Below are positions 31,610 to 44,387 of a DNA stretch of 64,000 nucleotides, piece after piece (position 1 is the first letter of the stretch; each line of letters begins with the position of its first letter). Source of the stretch: Anaeromyxobacter oryzae (GTDB lineage: Bacteria; Myxococcota; Myxococcia; Myxococcales; Anaeromyxobacteraceae). The position numbers were made by a program, and so were the translations under genes. The notes under the pieces were generated by a model. That model was not told the DNA's origin and ran no database searches. It saw nothing but the letters and a program-made list of their open reading frames with translations. The stretch covers positions 5,142,481 to 5,206,480 of the forward strand of contig NZ_AP025591.1 in the NCBI RefSeq assembly GCF_023169945.1. Direction: 5' to 3'.

Positions 31610-33346
31610 GTGCCGGATCGGCTTTCGGAGCTCGAGGCGCGGTTCGCGGCGCAGGACGAGGCGCTGCGGCGGATCGAGGAGCGGCTCGGCGCCCTGGAGC
31701 GCGCGGCCGCCGCGGCGCCCGCCCCGCGCCCCCCGCGCCCGCGGCCGGCGGCGGCGGCGCGGGACGCGGACGTCGCGCAGGCCCGCTCCGACCTCGCCGC
31801 GGCCGTCGGCAGCGTCTCGCTCGTCGGACGGACGCTCCTCGTCCTCGCCGGCGCCTTCGTGCTCCGGGCGCTCACCGACGCGGGCACGCTCCCCGGCGCG
31901 CTCGGCGTCGCGCTCGGCCTCGCCTACGCGGGGACGTGGATCGCCCTCGCCGACCGCGCCGGCCGGACCGGCGGCGGCGCGAGCGCAGGGTTCCACGGCG
32001 CCGCGGCGGTGATGATCGGGTTCCCGCTCGTGGTCGAGGCGGCGTCGCGCTTCCGGCTCCTCTCGCCGGCGCTCGCGTCGGCGCTGCTCGCCGCGCTCAC
32101 CGGGGCGGCGCTCGCGGTGGCGATCCGCCGGCGGCTCCAGGCCCTCGCCTGGATCGTGACGCTCGGCGGGATCGTGGCGGCGGCCGCGCTCGCGGGGGTG
32201 ACGGGCCGGCTCGTCCCGCCCGCGCTCTACCTCGTCGCCCTCGGCGTCGGGACGCTCTGGATCGCGTACGTCCTCGACTGGCACGCGCTCCGGAGCCCGG
32301 TCGCGGCGGCGGCGGACCTCGCCGTGACGATCCTCGCGTTCCGTGCGCTGACCGGGGCCGCGGAGGGGCCGGTCGCGGCCCTCGCCATCCAGGTCGTGCT
32401 CGTCGCGGCGTACCTGGGGAGCATCGCGACGCGCACGCTGCTGCTCGGGCGCCGCGTCGTGCCGTTCGAGATCGTGCAGGGCGTGGCCGCGATCGCGGTC
32501 GGCCTCGGCGGCGCCGCGGTCGTCGCGCTCCGGTCCGGGATGGGGTCGGTCGGGCTCGGCGCGTCCGCCGTGGTCCTCGGCCTCGCCGCGTACGGCGTCG
32601 CGTTCGCGTTCGTCGAGCGGCACCAGCAGCACCGGGGGAACTTCGTCTTCTACGCGTCGCTCGCCCTCCTCCTCCTCGTCGCCGGCGTCGCGCTCCTGCT
32701 GCCGGCGCCCGCCCTGGGGATCGCGTCGTCCGGGCTCGCGATCGGGGCGGCCGCGCTCGCCCGCCGCCTCCACCGCCGGACGCTCGCGGGCCACGCCGCA
32801 GCCTACGCGCTCGTCGCCGCCGGCGCCTCCGGGTTGCTCGCGCACGCGGCCGAGGCGATCGTCGCGTCGCCCTGGTCGCCGTGGACGCCGGCGCCGGCGG
32901 TCGCGGTCCCGGCGCTCGTCGCCGCCGCCGCGACCGCCTGGCTCTGCGCCGGCGTCGACCGCGGTCGAGCGGTCGAGCGGCTCCCGCAGCTCGCGCTCGT
33001 CGCTGCGGTCGCGGCCTGCGCCGCGGGCGTCGTGATCGGCTGGGTCGTCCCGATCGTCGCCGGCTCGCCGGGGCGCGACGCGGCGCCCGGCGCCGTCGCC
33101 GCGGTCCGGACGGCGGCGCTCGTCGCGGTCGCGCTCGGCGCGGCGTGGCTCGGACGGCGGGACGCGTGGAGCGAGGCGGGCTGGCTCGCGGTCCCTGCGC
33201 TCGCGGCGATCGGCGCGAAGATCCTGCTCGAGGACCTGCCGCGCGGCCGGCCGGCGACGCTCGTCGCCGGCTTCGCCTGCTACGGGGCGGCGCTCATCCT
33301 CGTGCCGCGGATCCGGCGGCGGCCGCGGCCTGCCCACGCGACCTGA
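31610..33346 (+). CDS. Large polytopic membrane protein (DUF2339-like)
   Basis: A 578-residue protein from GTG 31610 (GGAGGAGGGGGTC upstream). An N-terminal coiled-coil (about 3-34) and an Ala/Pro/Arg linker precede some 14-16 alanine/leucine-rich membrane helices that fill the rest. The arrangement matches the COG5373/DUF2339 proteins, whose function is unknown. It follows the NrfD gene by 46 bases on the same strand, so it may be cotranscribed, though it has no redox motif. Confidence 0.68.
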   Translation: MPDRLSELEARFAAQDEALRRIEERLGALERAAAAAPAPRPPRPRPAAAARDADVAQARSDLAAAVGSVSLVGRTLLVLAGAFVLRALTDAGTLPGALGVALGLAYAGTWIALADRAGRTGGGASAGFHGAAAVMIGFPLVVEAASRFRLLSPALASALLAALTGAALAVAIRRRLQALAWIVTLGGIVAAAALAGVTGRLVPPALYLVALGVGTLWIAYVLDWHALRSPVAAAADLAVTILAFRALTGAAEGPVAALAIQVVLVAAYLGSIATRTLLLGRRVVPFEIVQGVAAIAVGLGGAAVVALRSGMGSVGLGASAVVLGLAAYGVAFAFVERHQQHRGNFVFYASLALLLLVAGVALLLPAPALGIASSGLAIGAAALARRLHRRTLAGHAAAYALVAAGASGLLAHAAEAIVASPWSPWTPAPAVAVPALVAAAATAWLCAGVDRGRAVERLPQLALVAAVAACAAGVVIGWVVPIVAGSPGRDAAPGAVAAVRTAALVAVALGAAWLGRRDAWSEAGWLAVPALAAIGAKILLEDLPRGRPATLVAGFACYGAALILVPRIRRRPRPAHAT

Positions 33347-33361
33347 GCGTCCGGGCGCGCG

Positions 33362-33568
33362 TCAAGCCCCGGCGCGCGCCTTGCCCTGCACCCCGGATGC
33401 GCCGTGGCACTCGTGATCCGGGATGAGCTTCGGGTCGTCCACGACGTACGTCCAGTCGCACCACCGGCACCGGTACCCGTCCACCAGCTCCTGGCCATCG
33501 CCGCCGACGTCGAGCGCCACCTTGTCGAACAGGACTGCCATCCGCCCCGACACGACGATCCCTGCCAT
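33362..33568 (-). CDS. Small CxxC zinc-ribbon-like protein
   Basis: A 68-residue protein with ATG 33568 preceded by GGAGG at normal spacing. Its middle contains YRCRWCDW and PDHECHGASG, a CxxC...HxCH set that could bind one zinc. It may be a small nucleic-acid- or protein-binding factor. It converges on the DUF2339 gene with a gap of about 15 bases. Confidence 0.6.
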   Translation of the reverse strand: MAGIVVSGRMAVLFDKVALDVGGDGQELVDGYRCRWCDWTYVVDDPKLIPDHECHGASGVQGKARAGA

Positions 33569-33782
33569 GTGGCCTCCGCCGCGCGCGCTCCAGCGGGAAA
33601 CGCTGCGCCGCGCACGTCGGAGCATCGTCTTCCTCGACGGGGGCGCGCCGACACCGCTCTCATGCGGCCCGCCCGAACGGCGCCGCTCCAGCGGGTGACC
33701 CCGGGCATGGACCCGGAGCTGCGGCGGAATCCATCCCCGGACGGGCGGTGTCCGGGCAGGCGAGCGTGCCCATCTGTCGATC

Positions 33783-34196
33783 ATGGTGATGACGGACGCG
33801 CTCGCGTACCGGACCGTGCTCGTCGCGGACCCGAGCGGCGAGCGCGGCGCCGCGATCGTCGCCGCGCTGGTCCGCCGCGGGTTCGCCGCGACGGCGGTCC
33901 AGGCCGCGCACCTGGCGCTGCGGCTCGCGGCCGCACGCCCGCCGGATGCCTGGATCGTCGATCAGGACCTGCCCGGGATCTCGGGCGCGCAGCTCGTGTC
34001 GATGATCCGCGCGTCGGCGACCCGCGCGCTCCGGGACGCGGTGATCGTCGGGACGGCGACGGCGCGGACCCGGGTCGGCTTCACGGCCGCCGGTGTCGAC
34101 GTGTTCGTCCCGGCGCCAGCCACGCCGGCGGCGCTCGCCGACGCGGTGGATGGCGCGCTCTCGAAGCACGCCGCCGCCGAGAGTCCGGGAAAGTGA
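33783..34196 (+). CDS. Stand-alone degenerate receiver-like protein
   Basis: A 137-residue receiver fold with no output domain. The acceptor region IVDQDLPGISG (Asp about residue 61) and the switch Thr in VIVGTATA are kept, but the acidic pair is reduced to ADPS, and the conserved Lys that should follow DVFV is replaced (VPAPATP). Loss of the Lys usually weakens phosphorylation, so it may act as a phosphate-independent or sink receiver. ATG 33783, or 33789. Confidence 0.65.
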   Translation: MVMTDALAYRTVLVADPSGERGAAIVAALVRRGFAATAVQAAHLALRLAAARPPDAWIVDQDLPGISGAQLVSMIRASATRALRDAVIVGTATARTRVGFTAAGVDVFVPAPATPAALADAVDGALSKHAAAESPGK

Positions 34197-34258
34197 AGCT
34201 CGCCGCCGAGCGCTGCGGCGCGGCCCGAACCCGTCGCCGAGCCGAGCCCTCACCCTTG

Positions 34259-34281
34259 CCCTCTGCCCGGGAGAGAGAGGG
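34259..34281. terminator. Hairpin between convergent genes
   Basis: CCCTCT and AGAGGG arms around GCCCGGGAGAG lie between the receiver gene and the S41 peptidase gene. No T-tract follows on either strand, so this may be a repeat rather than a terminator. Confidence 0.35.
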
Positions 34282-34299
34282 AACGTTCGCAGGTGCTCC

Positions 34300-36228
34300 T
34301 CAGCGCGCGGCGGTGGGATCCGGCGCGTGGGCGACCGCCGGCGCGACCCGCAGCGCCGCGACCGTCTGCTCGAGCCAGCCGCGGTTGTGACCGGTGAGGT
34401 CCTCGAGGCGCGTGGCGTAATGCACCTGCGGCTCGACCGGGCGGTTCTCGAACGCGAGCGCTGCGAAGAACTCGTCCGCGGTGGCGTCGCGGGCGCCGCC
34501 GGAAGGCGCGGGCTGGACGCCCATCGCGGCGTTCGGGATCGCGACGGCGAGGAGACCGTCCGCGTCGGACCACCGCACCGAGAGGCCGCGCGCCTCCTGC
34601 TGGCTCGCGCCGGCCCCCTCGGTCGGCCCGCCGACCAGGACCGCCCGGCCGGCGCCCTTCAGCATCGCCGCGATGCGATCGCAGGCGCTCATGCAGGTCG
34701 GCGAGACGAGGGCGACCACCCGTCCGCCGAACTCGGCCGACGACCGCAGCGGCGGGTCGAAGAACGCCGGCGTGAACTCGCGACGATCCCGGCGGGCGTC
34801 CTCGATGGCGCGGAGGATCCTCTGCGGCTCCGAGCTCTCCTGGGCGGGCGCGCCGGTCGGCTCGCCGCCGAGCATCGGAGCCCGCTCGCGGTACACGCGC
34901 TCGGTCTGCGCCGTGGCGCGGAGGAGGAGCACGCCACCCGGCGACGTCTGGTTCGGGGGCGTGAGGAGGGCGGCGAGCGCCGTCGAGTGGTTGATGTAGC
35001 CGCCCTCGTTCTGGCGCAGGTCGAGCACGAGATCGAGGTGGCGCTCCGCGCAGTCGTGCACGAAGTCCTCGAGGACCGCCGGGAACGGGCGCGCGGCCTC
35101 GTCGCCGGTGGCGAGGGTCTCGGTGTGGAAGGTGAGGATCTGCGCGTAGCAGAACCGGGGGGCGCCGGGGGGCGTGGCGTCGCCGAGGCGGACCGCGAGC
35201 TGGCCGCGGTCGCCGCGCCAGGCCTGGAGGCGCGCCGCGTCGTCGGGCGGGACGATGGGATCGCCGCGCACGAGGCCCTCGGCGTCGCCGTCGCGCAGCC
35301 AGGCGCCGCTCGCCTCGGGGCGCCAGTCCACGACGGCGCTCGAGCGAACGCCGGTGCGGCGCGCGAAGGCGACCGTGAGGGGGTGCGTCTCGCCGCCCGG
35401 CGAGAGCCACCACGTGAGCGTCACGTCCTCGGTCGAGCCGCCGCGCTCGACCGTGAGGGTGGCGGTCCGGCGCGCGGGGAACGCGAAGCTCCGGCGGGTG
35501 AGGGCGTCGACCGCCCGCTCGCGCCGCGCGCCCTCGGAGGACGCGGGGACGTACCGGCCGAGCTCGTCGACGAGCGCCTCGACCGGCCGGCCGTCGACGG
35601 CGACGACGCGGGTGCCGACGGCCAGCGCGGCCGACCCGGGCGCGCCGGTCGCGCGCGAGACCGCGTCCAGGGCGGTGACGAGGCCGGGGTCCCGGTGCGC
35701 GACGCGGACCTGGCCGTCGGCGGTGAGCCGGAGCGAGACCCCGAGCGCGACCTGCGGGATCCCGCGGGGCACCGTCAGGATGAGGTGGCCGTCCTCGAAC
35801 GCCGCGGTGCAGCGGCGCATGCGGTCGTAGAAGCGGAGCGGATCGTCCTCGGCCGGGATCGCGCGCTCGGCCGCGGCGCACGCCTCGAGGTGACGCCGCG
35901 CGTCGAACGCGGGGCGCCCGTCGGCGGCGAGCATCCGCGCCTTGACCGACTCGAACACGTAGCGCGACTCCATCGCGTCGCGGAGCTCGCACGCGATCCG
36001 GACCCGCTTGCGCGCCGAGCAGAGCGGGGCGTCGCCGCACGAGGCGGGCGTCTCGAGCTCGTCGACGCTCCGGCACGCGTCAGCGTCCGGCGCGACGGTC
36101 GACGTCGCGACGGAAGCCGGAGCGACGGCGGCCGGAGCCGCGGTCGCGAGGGCGTCGGCGGCGCGCGCGGCCGGCGCGGGGGCGGCGGTCGCGAGGGCCG
36201 TGGCGAGGAGGAGGAGCGCGGTGGTCAT
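34300..36228 (-). CDS. S41-family serine peptidase (exported)
   Basis: A 642-residue protein with a Sec-type signal peptide (MTTALLLLATALATA, cut near AARA). The C-terminal half shows the S41/tail-specific-protease pattern: DLVLDLRQNEGGYIN (Asp/Arg-rich strand-turn of the family) and LVSPTCMSACDRIAAMLKGAGRAVLVGGPTEGAG, in which the Ser after TCM is the likely nucleophile. The middle (about 150-240) is PDZ-like (GTRVVAVDGRPVEALVDELGR). By family it cleaves unstructured C-termini of periplasmic proteins. ATG 36228 is supported by the signal peptide, not by a ribosome site. Confidence 0.83.
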   Translation of the reverse strand: MTTALLLLATALATAAPAPAARAADALATAAPAAVAPASVATSTVAPDADACRSVDELETPASCGDAPLCSARKRVRIACELRDAMESRYVFESVKARMLAADGRPAFDARRHLEACAAAERAIPAEDDPLRFYDRMRRCTAAFEDGHLILTVPRGIPQVALGVSLRLTADGQVRVAHRDPGLVTALDAVSRATGAPGSAALAVGTRVVAVDGRPVEALVDELGRYVPASSEGARRERAVDALTRRSFAFPARRTATLTVERGGSTEDVTLTWWLSPGGETHPLTVAFARRTGVRSSAVVDWRPEASGAWLRDGDAEGLVRGDPIVPPDDAARLQAWRGDRGQLAVRLGDATPPGAPRFCYAQILTFHTETLATGDEAARPFPAVLEDFVHDCAERHLDLVLDLRQNEGGYINHSTALAALLTPPNQTSPGGVLLLRATAQTERVYRERAPMLGGEPTGAPAQESSEPQRILRAIEDARRDRREFTPAFFDPPLRSSAEFGGRVVALVSPTCMSACDRIAAMLKGAGRAVLVGGPTEGAGASQQEARGLSVRWSDADGLLAVAIPNAAMGVQPAPSGGARDATADEFFAALAFENRPVEPQVHYATRLEDLTGHNRGWLEQTVAALRVAPAVAHAPDPTAAR

Positions 36229-36684
36229 CGGTGGGCGGATGTGCGAAGCGGCGCCTGCTCGAACGTCGCTGCTGCATCCCCACCAACGGCTCCCGGCCTC
36301 GCCGGAATTCCGCTGTTGGTTGTCGGAAAGTGTAGGTGGGCAGCGAAAATCGACCGACCACGGACCGACGGTCCGGGATCGATGGAGGGGAATGTGGTTG
36401 CAGGTGCGGAGAACGCGGCCGGATCGGCGTAGGGACCTGTGCGTGACGCGCCGCACCCGAACCCGAGCGTCTCCGTGCCCGCGACCCCGGTCCCGCGGCC
36501 CGTCGGCCTTGGCCCGAGCCGTTGCCGGACCCCGATCCCGCCCGCGAGCTGGAGCCTGACCCTCACCTCGATCTGACTCGGGCACGGGGCGCCGCCTGAC
36601 GGGCCGCGGGCCCTGCGCCAGGGGACGGCGTCACGAGCCCAGCCCGCGGGTTCGCGCTCGGGTGACGTGTCGCGTCAAGGAAGA
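36229..36684. other. Intergenic, no recognised gene
   Basis: About 455 bases upstream of the S41 gene. The part near 36300-36420 is less GC-rich and may hold the S41 promoter; the 36450-36600 part is a low-complexity run of C-rich codons with no coding signal that I trust. Confidence 0.5.
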
Positions 36685-36716
36685 GCGCCGGCGCCTCCAG
36701 AAGGAGACGCCGGCGC
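36685..36716 (-). terminator. Hairpin terminator of gdhA
   Basis: Fourteen-base arms (GCGCCGGCGCCTCC and GGAGACGCCGGCGC, one mismatch) enclose AGAA. On the minus strand the stem is followed by TCTTCCTT, so it should stop transcription about 45 bases after the gdhA stop codon. Confidence 0.72.
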
Positions 36717-36761
36717 GGAACCCGCACGCAGGGTGGGGGGAGGGGCGCAGCCCTCGCTAGA

Positions 36762-40875
<4,114 letters not shown>

Positions 40876-41008
40876 CCTCGTCGCGGGGCGGTGGCCGCCC
40901 GGCCGGTGTTTCACCACGGGAGGGGTCCCGCGCGGGGCAGACGCCCCACGGTCGCGGCGCGGGCGGGCCCCGGTGCGCAATGAACGGGCATTCTCAGCGG
41001 AGGTCCCC

Positions 41009-42166
41009 GTGTCGAAGACGCTCGCCCCACTCCTCGCCGTGCTCGCGCTCGCCGCGCCGGGCGGCGTGCACGCGCAGCAGAAGGTGAAGATCGGCTTCAT
41101 CAACTCGATCACCGGGCCGGAGGCGCCGATCGGCGAGGCCCTCACGAACGGCGTCGACCTCGCGCTGGACGACCTGAAGAAGAAGGGGATCGACGTCACC
41201 CTCATCCGGCAGGACGACACCGGCAAGCCGCAGGTCGCGATGAGCGCCTTCGAGCAGCTCGCGTCCGGCGACGAGGTGCCGGCGGTGGTCGGGCCGTACT
41301 CGTCCGCGCCCGCGAACGCCCTGGCGAAGTTCGCGCAGCAGTACAAGGTGCCCCTCCTCATCCCGGTGGCGTCGAAGGAGGAGATCACCAAGCAGGGCTA
41401 CGACTGGGTGTTCCGGCTCTGCGCGCCGGCCCACGAGTACGCCCAGAAGCTCATCGACGCGGCCCTCGCGTTCGGGAAGCCGAAGTCCATCGCGTTCATC
41501 TACGAGTCCACCGACTTTGGCACCTCCGTGAGCTCGCTCGGCAAGGCGTACGCACAGCAGAAGGGGCTCAAGATCGTGGGCGACGAGGCGTACCAGAAGG
41601 GCGCGCCCGACTACCGGTCGACGCTCACGAAGATCAAGGCGGCGAACCCGGACCTCGTCTTCATGGTGTCGTACGTCGCCGACGCGATCCTGCTCATGCG
41701 CCAGTCGCGCGAGGTGGGCCTCTCCCCGCAGGCGTTCCTCGGCGGCGGCGCGGGGTTCGACACGCAGCAGTTCCAGAGCGAGCAGCAGATCTCGAACGAC
41801 GTCTTCTCGGTGACGCAGTGGACGCCGGACATGGCGCCCGCCGCGCCGGACTTCGCGAAGCGTTACGAGGCGCGCTTCAAGAAGCGCCCGACCTACCACG
41901 CGGCGACGGCGTACGAGTCCATGATGATCATGGGCCAGGTGGTCGCGCAGGCGGGCGGCGACCGGACGAAGATCAAGCAGGCCCTCGAGACCGGCAGCTG
42001 GACCGGCATCATGGGGAACGTGAAGTTCACCGACGGCGAGGGCTTCACGAACCAGAACGACCACCAGATGCCGGTGTTCCAGTACCAGCAGGGCAAGATC
42101 GTGACGGTCTACCCCCCGAAGATCGCGAACGGGAAGCCGGTCTACCCGTTCCCCGGCTGGAAATGA
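41009..42166 (+). CDS. Branched-chain amino acid-type ABC substrate-binding protein (LivJ-like), orphan
   Basis: A 385-residue periplasmic binding protein of the LivJ family. The signal peptide (GVHAQ cut site near residue 23) leads into the type I fold: KIGFINSITGPEAPIGE, AVVGPYSSAPANA and DFAKRYEARFKKRPTYHAATAYE match LivJ relatives. GTG 41009 has CGGAGG upstream. No permease or ATPase gene is near it, so it may lend its ligand to the Liv system at 59 kb or elsewhere. The ligand could be a branched-chain or other amino acid or a small carboxylate. A two-tier hairpin begins 4 bases after the stop. Confidence 0.88.
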   Translation: MSKTLAPLLAVLALAAPGGVHAQQKVKIGFINSITGPEAPIGEALTNGVDLALDDLKKKGIDVTLIRQDDTGKPQVAMSAFEQLASGDEVPAVVGPYSSAPANALAKFAQQYKVPLLIPVASKEEITKQGYDWVFRLCAPAHEYAQKLIDAALAFGKPKSIAFIYESTDFGTSVSSLGKAYAQQKGLKIVGDEAYQKGAPDYRSTLTKIKAANPDLVFMVSYVADAILLMRQSREVGLSPQAFLGGGAGFDTQQFQSEQQISNDVFSVTQWTPDMAPAAPDFAKRYEARFKKRPTYHAATAYESMMIMGQVVAQAGGDRTKIKQALETGSWTGIMGNVKFTDGEGFTNQNDHQMPVFQYQQGKIVTVYPPKIANGKPVYPFPGWK

Positions 42167-42169
42167 CCG

Positions 42170-42215
42170 GCCCTTCGCCCTGAGCGCGGCGCGAGGCGCC
42201 GCGGAGTCGAAGGGC
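42170..42215. repeat. Two-tier REP-like hairpin after the orphan LivJ gene
   Basis: Perfect outer arms GCCCTTCG/CGAAGGGC and inner arms CGCGGCGC/GCGCCGCG. It shares the TTCGCCCTGAGC core of the unit at 6970-6998 and may also serve as a terminator. Confidence 0.65.
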
Positions 42216-42256
42216 GCGGATTCGCGGCGGCGCGATCCGCGTGGCACGATGCGCCG

Positions 42257-42982
42257 GTGACCTCGCGCGCCGAGCTGCTCGCACGCCGCGCCATCCTCCG
42301 GACCCGCGTCCGTGGCGGCGACGCGCGCGCCGCGCTCGCCCTCGCGCGCACGCTCGATCGCGACCCGCCGCGCGATCACGCCGCCGCGCGGCGCGCCTGC
42401 GAGCTCGCGGCGGAGGCGGGCGTCGCGGACGCGATGACCCTGCTCGGCGAGATGCTCCGCGATGGCCGCGGCGGGCGGCGCGATCTCTCCCGTGCGGTCC
42501 GCTGGTTCGCCGAGGCGGCGAAGCGCGGGCGCCCCGACGCGATGGCCAGCCTCGCCGCCGCGCTCCAGCACGGGGAGGGCGCCCCGCGGGACCGTCCGGC
42601 GGCGGTGCGGCTCTTCCGGCGCGCGGCGGTCGCCGGGGCCGTCTCGGCGATGCACGACCTCGCCCTGTGCCTCCGGCAGGGCGCCGGCGTCGAGCGGGAC
42701 GACGCGGCGGCGCTCCGCTGGCTCCGCCGCGCGGCGACCCGCGGTCACGCCGGGGCCGCCTACCTCGTCGGCCAGGCGTACTGGTGGGGACGGATGGGCG
42801 CGCCGCGGGATCGCGCCCGCGCCGCGCCGTTCCTGCTCGCAGCGGTGCGCAAGGGCGAGGCGCGCGCCGCGGAGCTCGCGGAGCGGGCGCGCCGCGAGGT
42901 GCTCGAGGCCGCGCCGCGGAAGACCGGCGCGCGCGCTCGGACCGAGCCGCGCGGACGCTCGGCGGCGGCGCCGCGCCGGTGA
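42257..42982 (+). CDS. Sel1-like repeat protein
   Basis: A 241-residue protein from GTG 42257 made of Sel1-type TPR-like repeats about 36 residues long (for example LGEMLRDGRGGRRDLSRAVRWFAEAAKRG and LAAALQHGEGAPRD), with a basic C-terminal tail. Such repeats are protein-binding scaffolds in signalling and stress pathways. It has no signal peptide, so it is probably cytoplasmic. Partner unknown. Confidence 0.8.
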   Translation: MTSRAELLARRAILRTRVRGGDARAALALARTLDRDPPRDHAAARRACELAAEAGVADAMTLLGEMLRDGRGGRRDLSRAVRWFAEAAKRGRPDAMASLAAALQHGEGAPRDRPAAVRLFRRAAVAGAVSAMHDLALCLRQGAGVERDDAAALRWLRRAATRGHAGAAYLVGQAYWWGRMGAPRDRARAAPFLLAAVRKGEARAAELAERARREVLEAAPRKTGARARTEPRGRSAAAPRR

Positions 42983-43079
42983 GCATCGTGGCCTTCCTGC
43001 GCGCCCGCGCCGAGCGCGGCGAGCCCGCCGACGTCCGCGGCCCGCGCCCCGCCGCGCGAAGACGCGCCTGGTGAAGTCT

Positions 43080-43255
43080 CCCCTCTCCCCCACCGGGCTC
43101 AGGATTCATCACATCTCGCCGCGAAACCCGGTGCGGCGGACCGCGGAAAGCAGCGTGACCGATAGATGAGGCGTGGAAGGGGCTGAGACGAAAGAGGACG
43201 GCCGGGGCGGACCCGCGGGGACGGGACGTCGCCGCGTGGATCGGCCTGCAAGATG
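43080..43255 (+). repeat. Left inverted repeat of a decayed element
   Basis: Two blocks (about 43080-43115 and 43172-43255) are each about 80-90 percent identical to the reverse complement of blocks at 43996-44031 and 43864-43950. They enclose the HNH remnant. Confidence 0.6.
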
Positions 43256-43284
43256 CCTGTGCCGCGGCGCGTACCACCCAGCGG

Positions 43285-43588
43285 TCAACCGGACGCGCCT
43301 TCCTCCGGCGGCGGGGCTCCGGGCGCACCGCGCCGGTCACGGCGAGGCCGCCCGGACCGAGGTCGATCTCCCGGAAGCGGCTGGACGAGCTGGGCGGCGG
43401 GCTTCCGGTAGAAGGCGGCGCCCTTGGAGACCCCGAGCTCCCGGTGCAGGTACGCGAAGAGGCTCGGATAGCCGAGCTCGACCCAGACGCGCTTCGCGTC
43501 GAACTCGGCCAGGGCGACGAGGAACTCCGCCATGGCGCCCTGCTCGCGGGAGGAGATCGGAGAGGTTCGAGAGATCGCGGGCGTGCAT
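43285..43588 (-). pseudogene. HNH-endonuclease-type gene, truncated and frameshifted
   Basis: From ATG 43533 a clear coding stretch reads MAEFLVALAEFDAKRVWVEL and continues through LGYPSLFAYLHRELGVSKG to AFYRK, which I recall as the N-terminal part of a large HNH endonuclease-like family in Anaeromyxobacter. The upstream start region (MHARDLSNLSDLL, from 43588) is in a different frame, and after the AAQLVQ stretch the frame is lost again and the HNH domain is missing. It is therefore a remnant, lying between inverted repeats. Confidence 0.6.
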
Positions 43589-43863
43589 GCGGGCATCGTC
43601 GCACGCGAATTCTCGTCCTCCGGAAACGCACCAGGAGCGCGCCACTCGCGAGAACGGGTCCCGACCCTCGCACGGACGTTCGAAGCCCGCGCGCGCCGCC
43701 TCACGCGCGCGATGCGCTGCGAGAGCGGCCTTTTTGCGCGAACGCGACCCGCGACGCGCGCGCGAGCCGAAGTCACGTCAACCACCCGATGCGATCCGTT
43801 GGGTTCCCCCGAACGCCTCGCCGCCCGCGGCTCCCGTGCTGCGCCGCGACCTCGCAGGCCCTG

Positions 43864-44031
43864 CAACACTGCAAGCCGATCCACGCGGTCGACGTCTCCC
43901 CACCGCGGAAGACGCCTCGGCCGTCCCCCTTCTTCTCAGCCCCCTTCACGTTCACCGTTCGAGACCCTTGGGCGCGCGGCGGCGGTTCTCGATCGACTCG
44001 TGATGAATCATGAGCCAACCGGGGGAGAGGG
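43864..44031 (-). repeat. Right inverted repeat of a decayed element
   Basis: Minus-strand copy of the two blocks at 43080-43255. The outer block (43996-44031) includes TGATGAATCATGAGCC and GGGGGAGAGGGGAGG; the inner block includes a copy of CGCGTGGATCGGC. Confidence 0.6.
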
Positions 44032-44387
44032 GAGGCGGCCGGTCCCGGATCCTCGGCCGGTGAGCATCGCCCCGAGCGGCGGCAGCGCGCAGCGAGCGTC
44101 GCCGTGGGGCCGGACGCGCTGTTCATCGCAACCTACTGGCGCCTACGCGTTCGGGCCCGACGCGTCCGGAACCGCGGAGCCCGGTGACCTGCTCGTGATC
44201 AGGGCGCCGTTCTGAGCCGTCCGTCGCGAGTGGGGCGTCGCTCCGAGTGCGCGGCCGCTTCCCGCCCGGCGCAGCGCCGCTCACGAATATGTGCCCAATT
44301 CAAGATTCGCGAGCGCTCGTGCTGACGCGAGCGCCGAGGCGGCGGAGGCGGACTTCCTGGCCGCCTCCGCGCGATCTTCACCGCCTG
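44032..44387. other. Intergenic, no recognised gene
   Basis: About 355 bases between the decayed element and the helicase gene. No reading frame shows a family match or good start signals; nothing further is seen. Confidence 0.5.

Noticed and set aside
42979-43074. Thirty-one-codon frame overlapping the Sel1 gene end
   Set aside because: R/A/P-rich with no ribosome site or family; likely chance.
43173-44003. Plus-strand frame across the decayed HNH region
   Set aside because: It reads through the inverted repeats and the antisense of the HNH remnant; arginine-rich with no domain.
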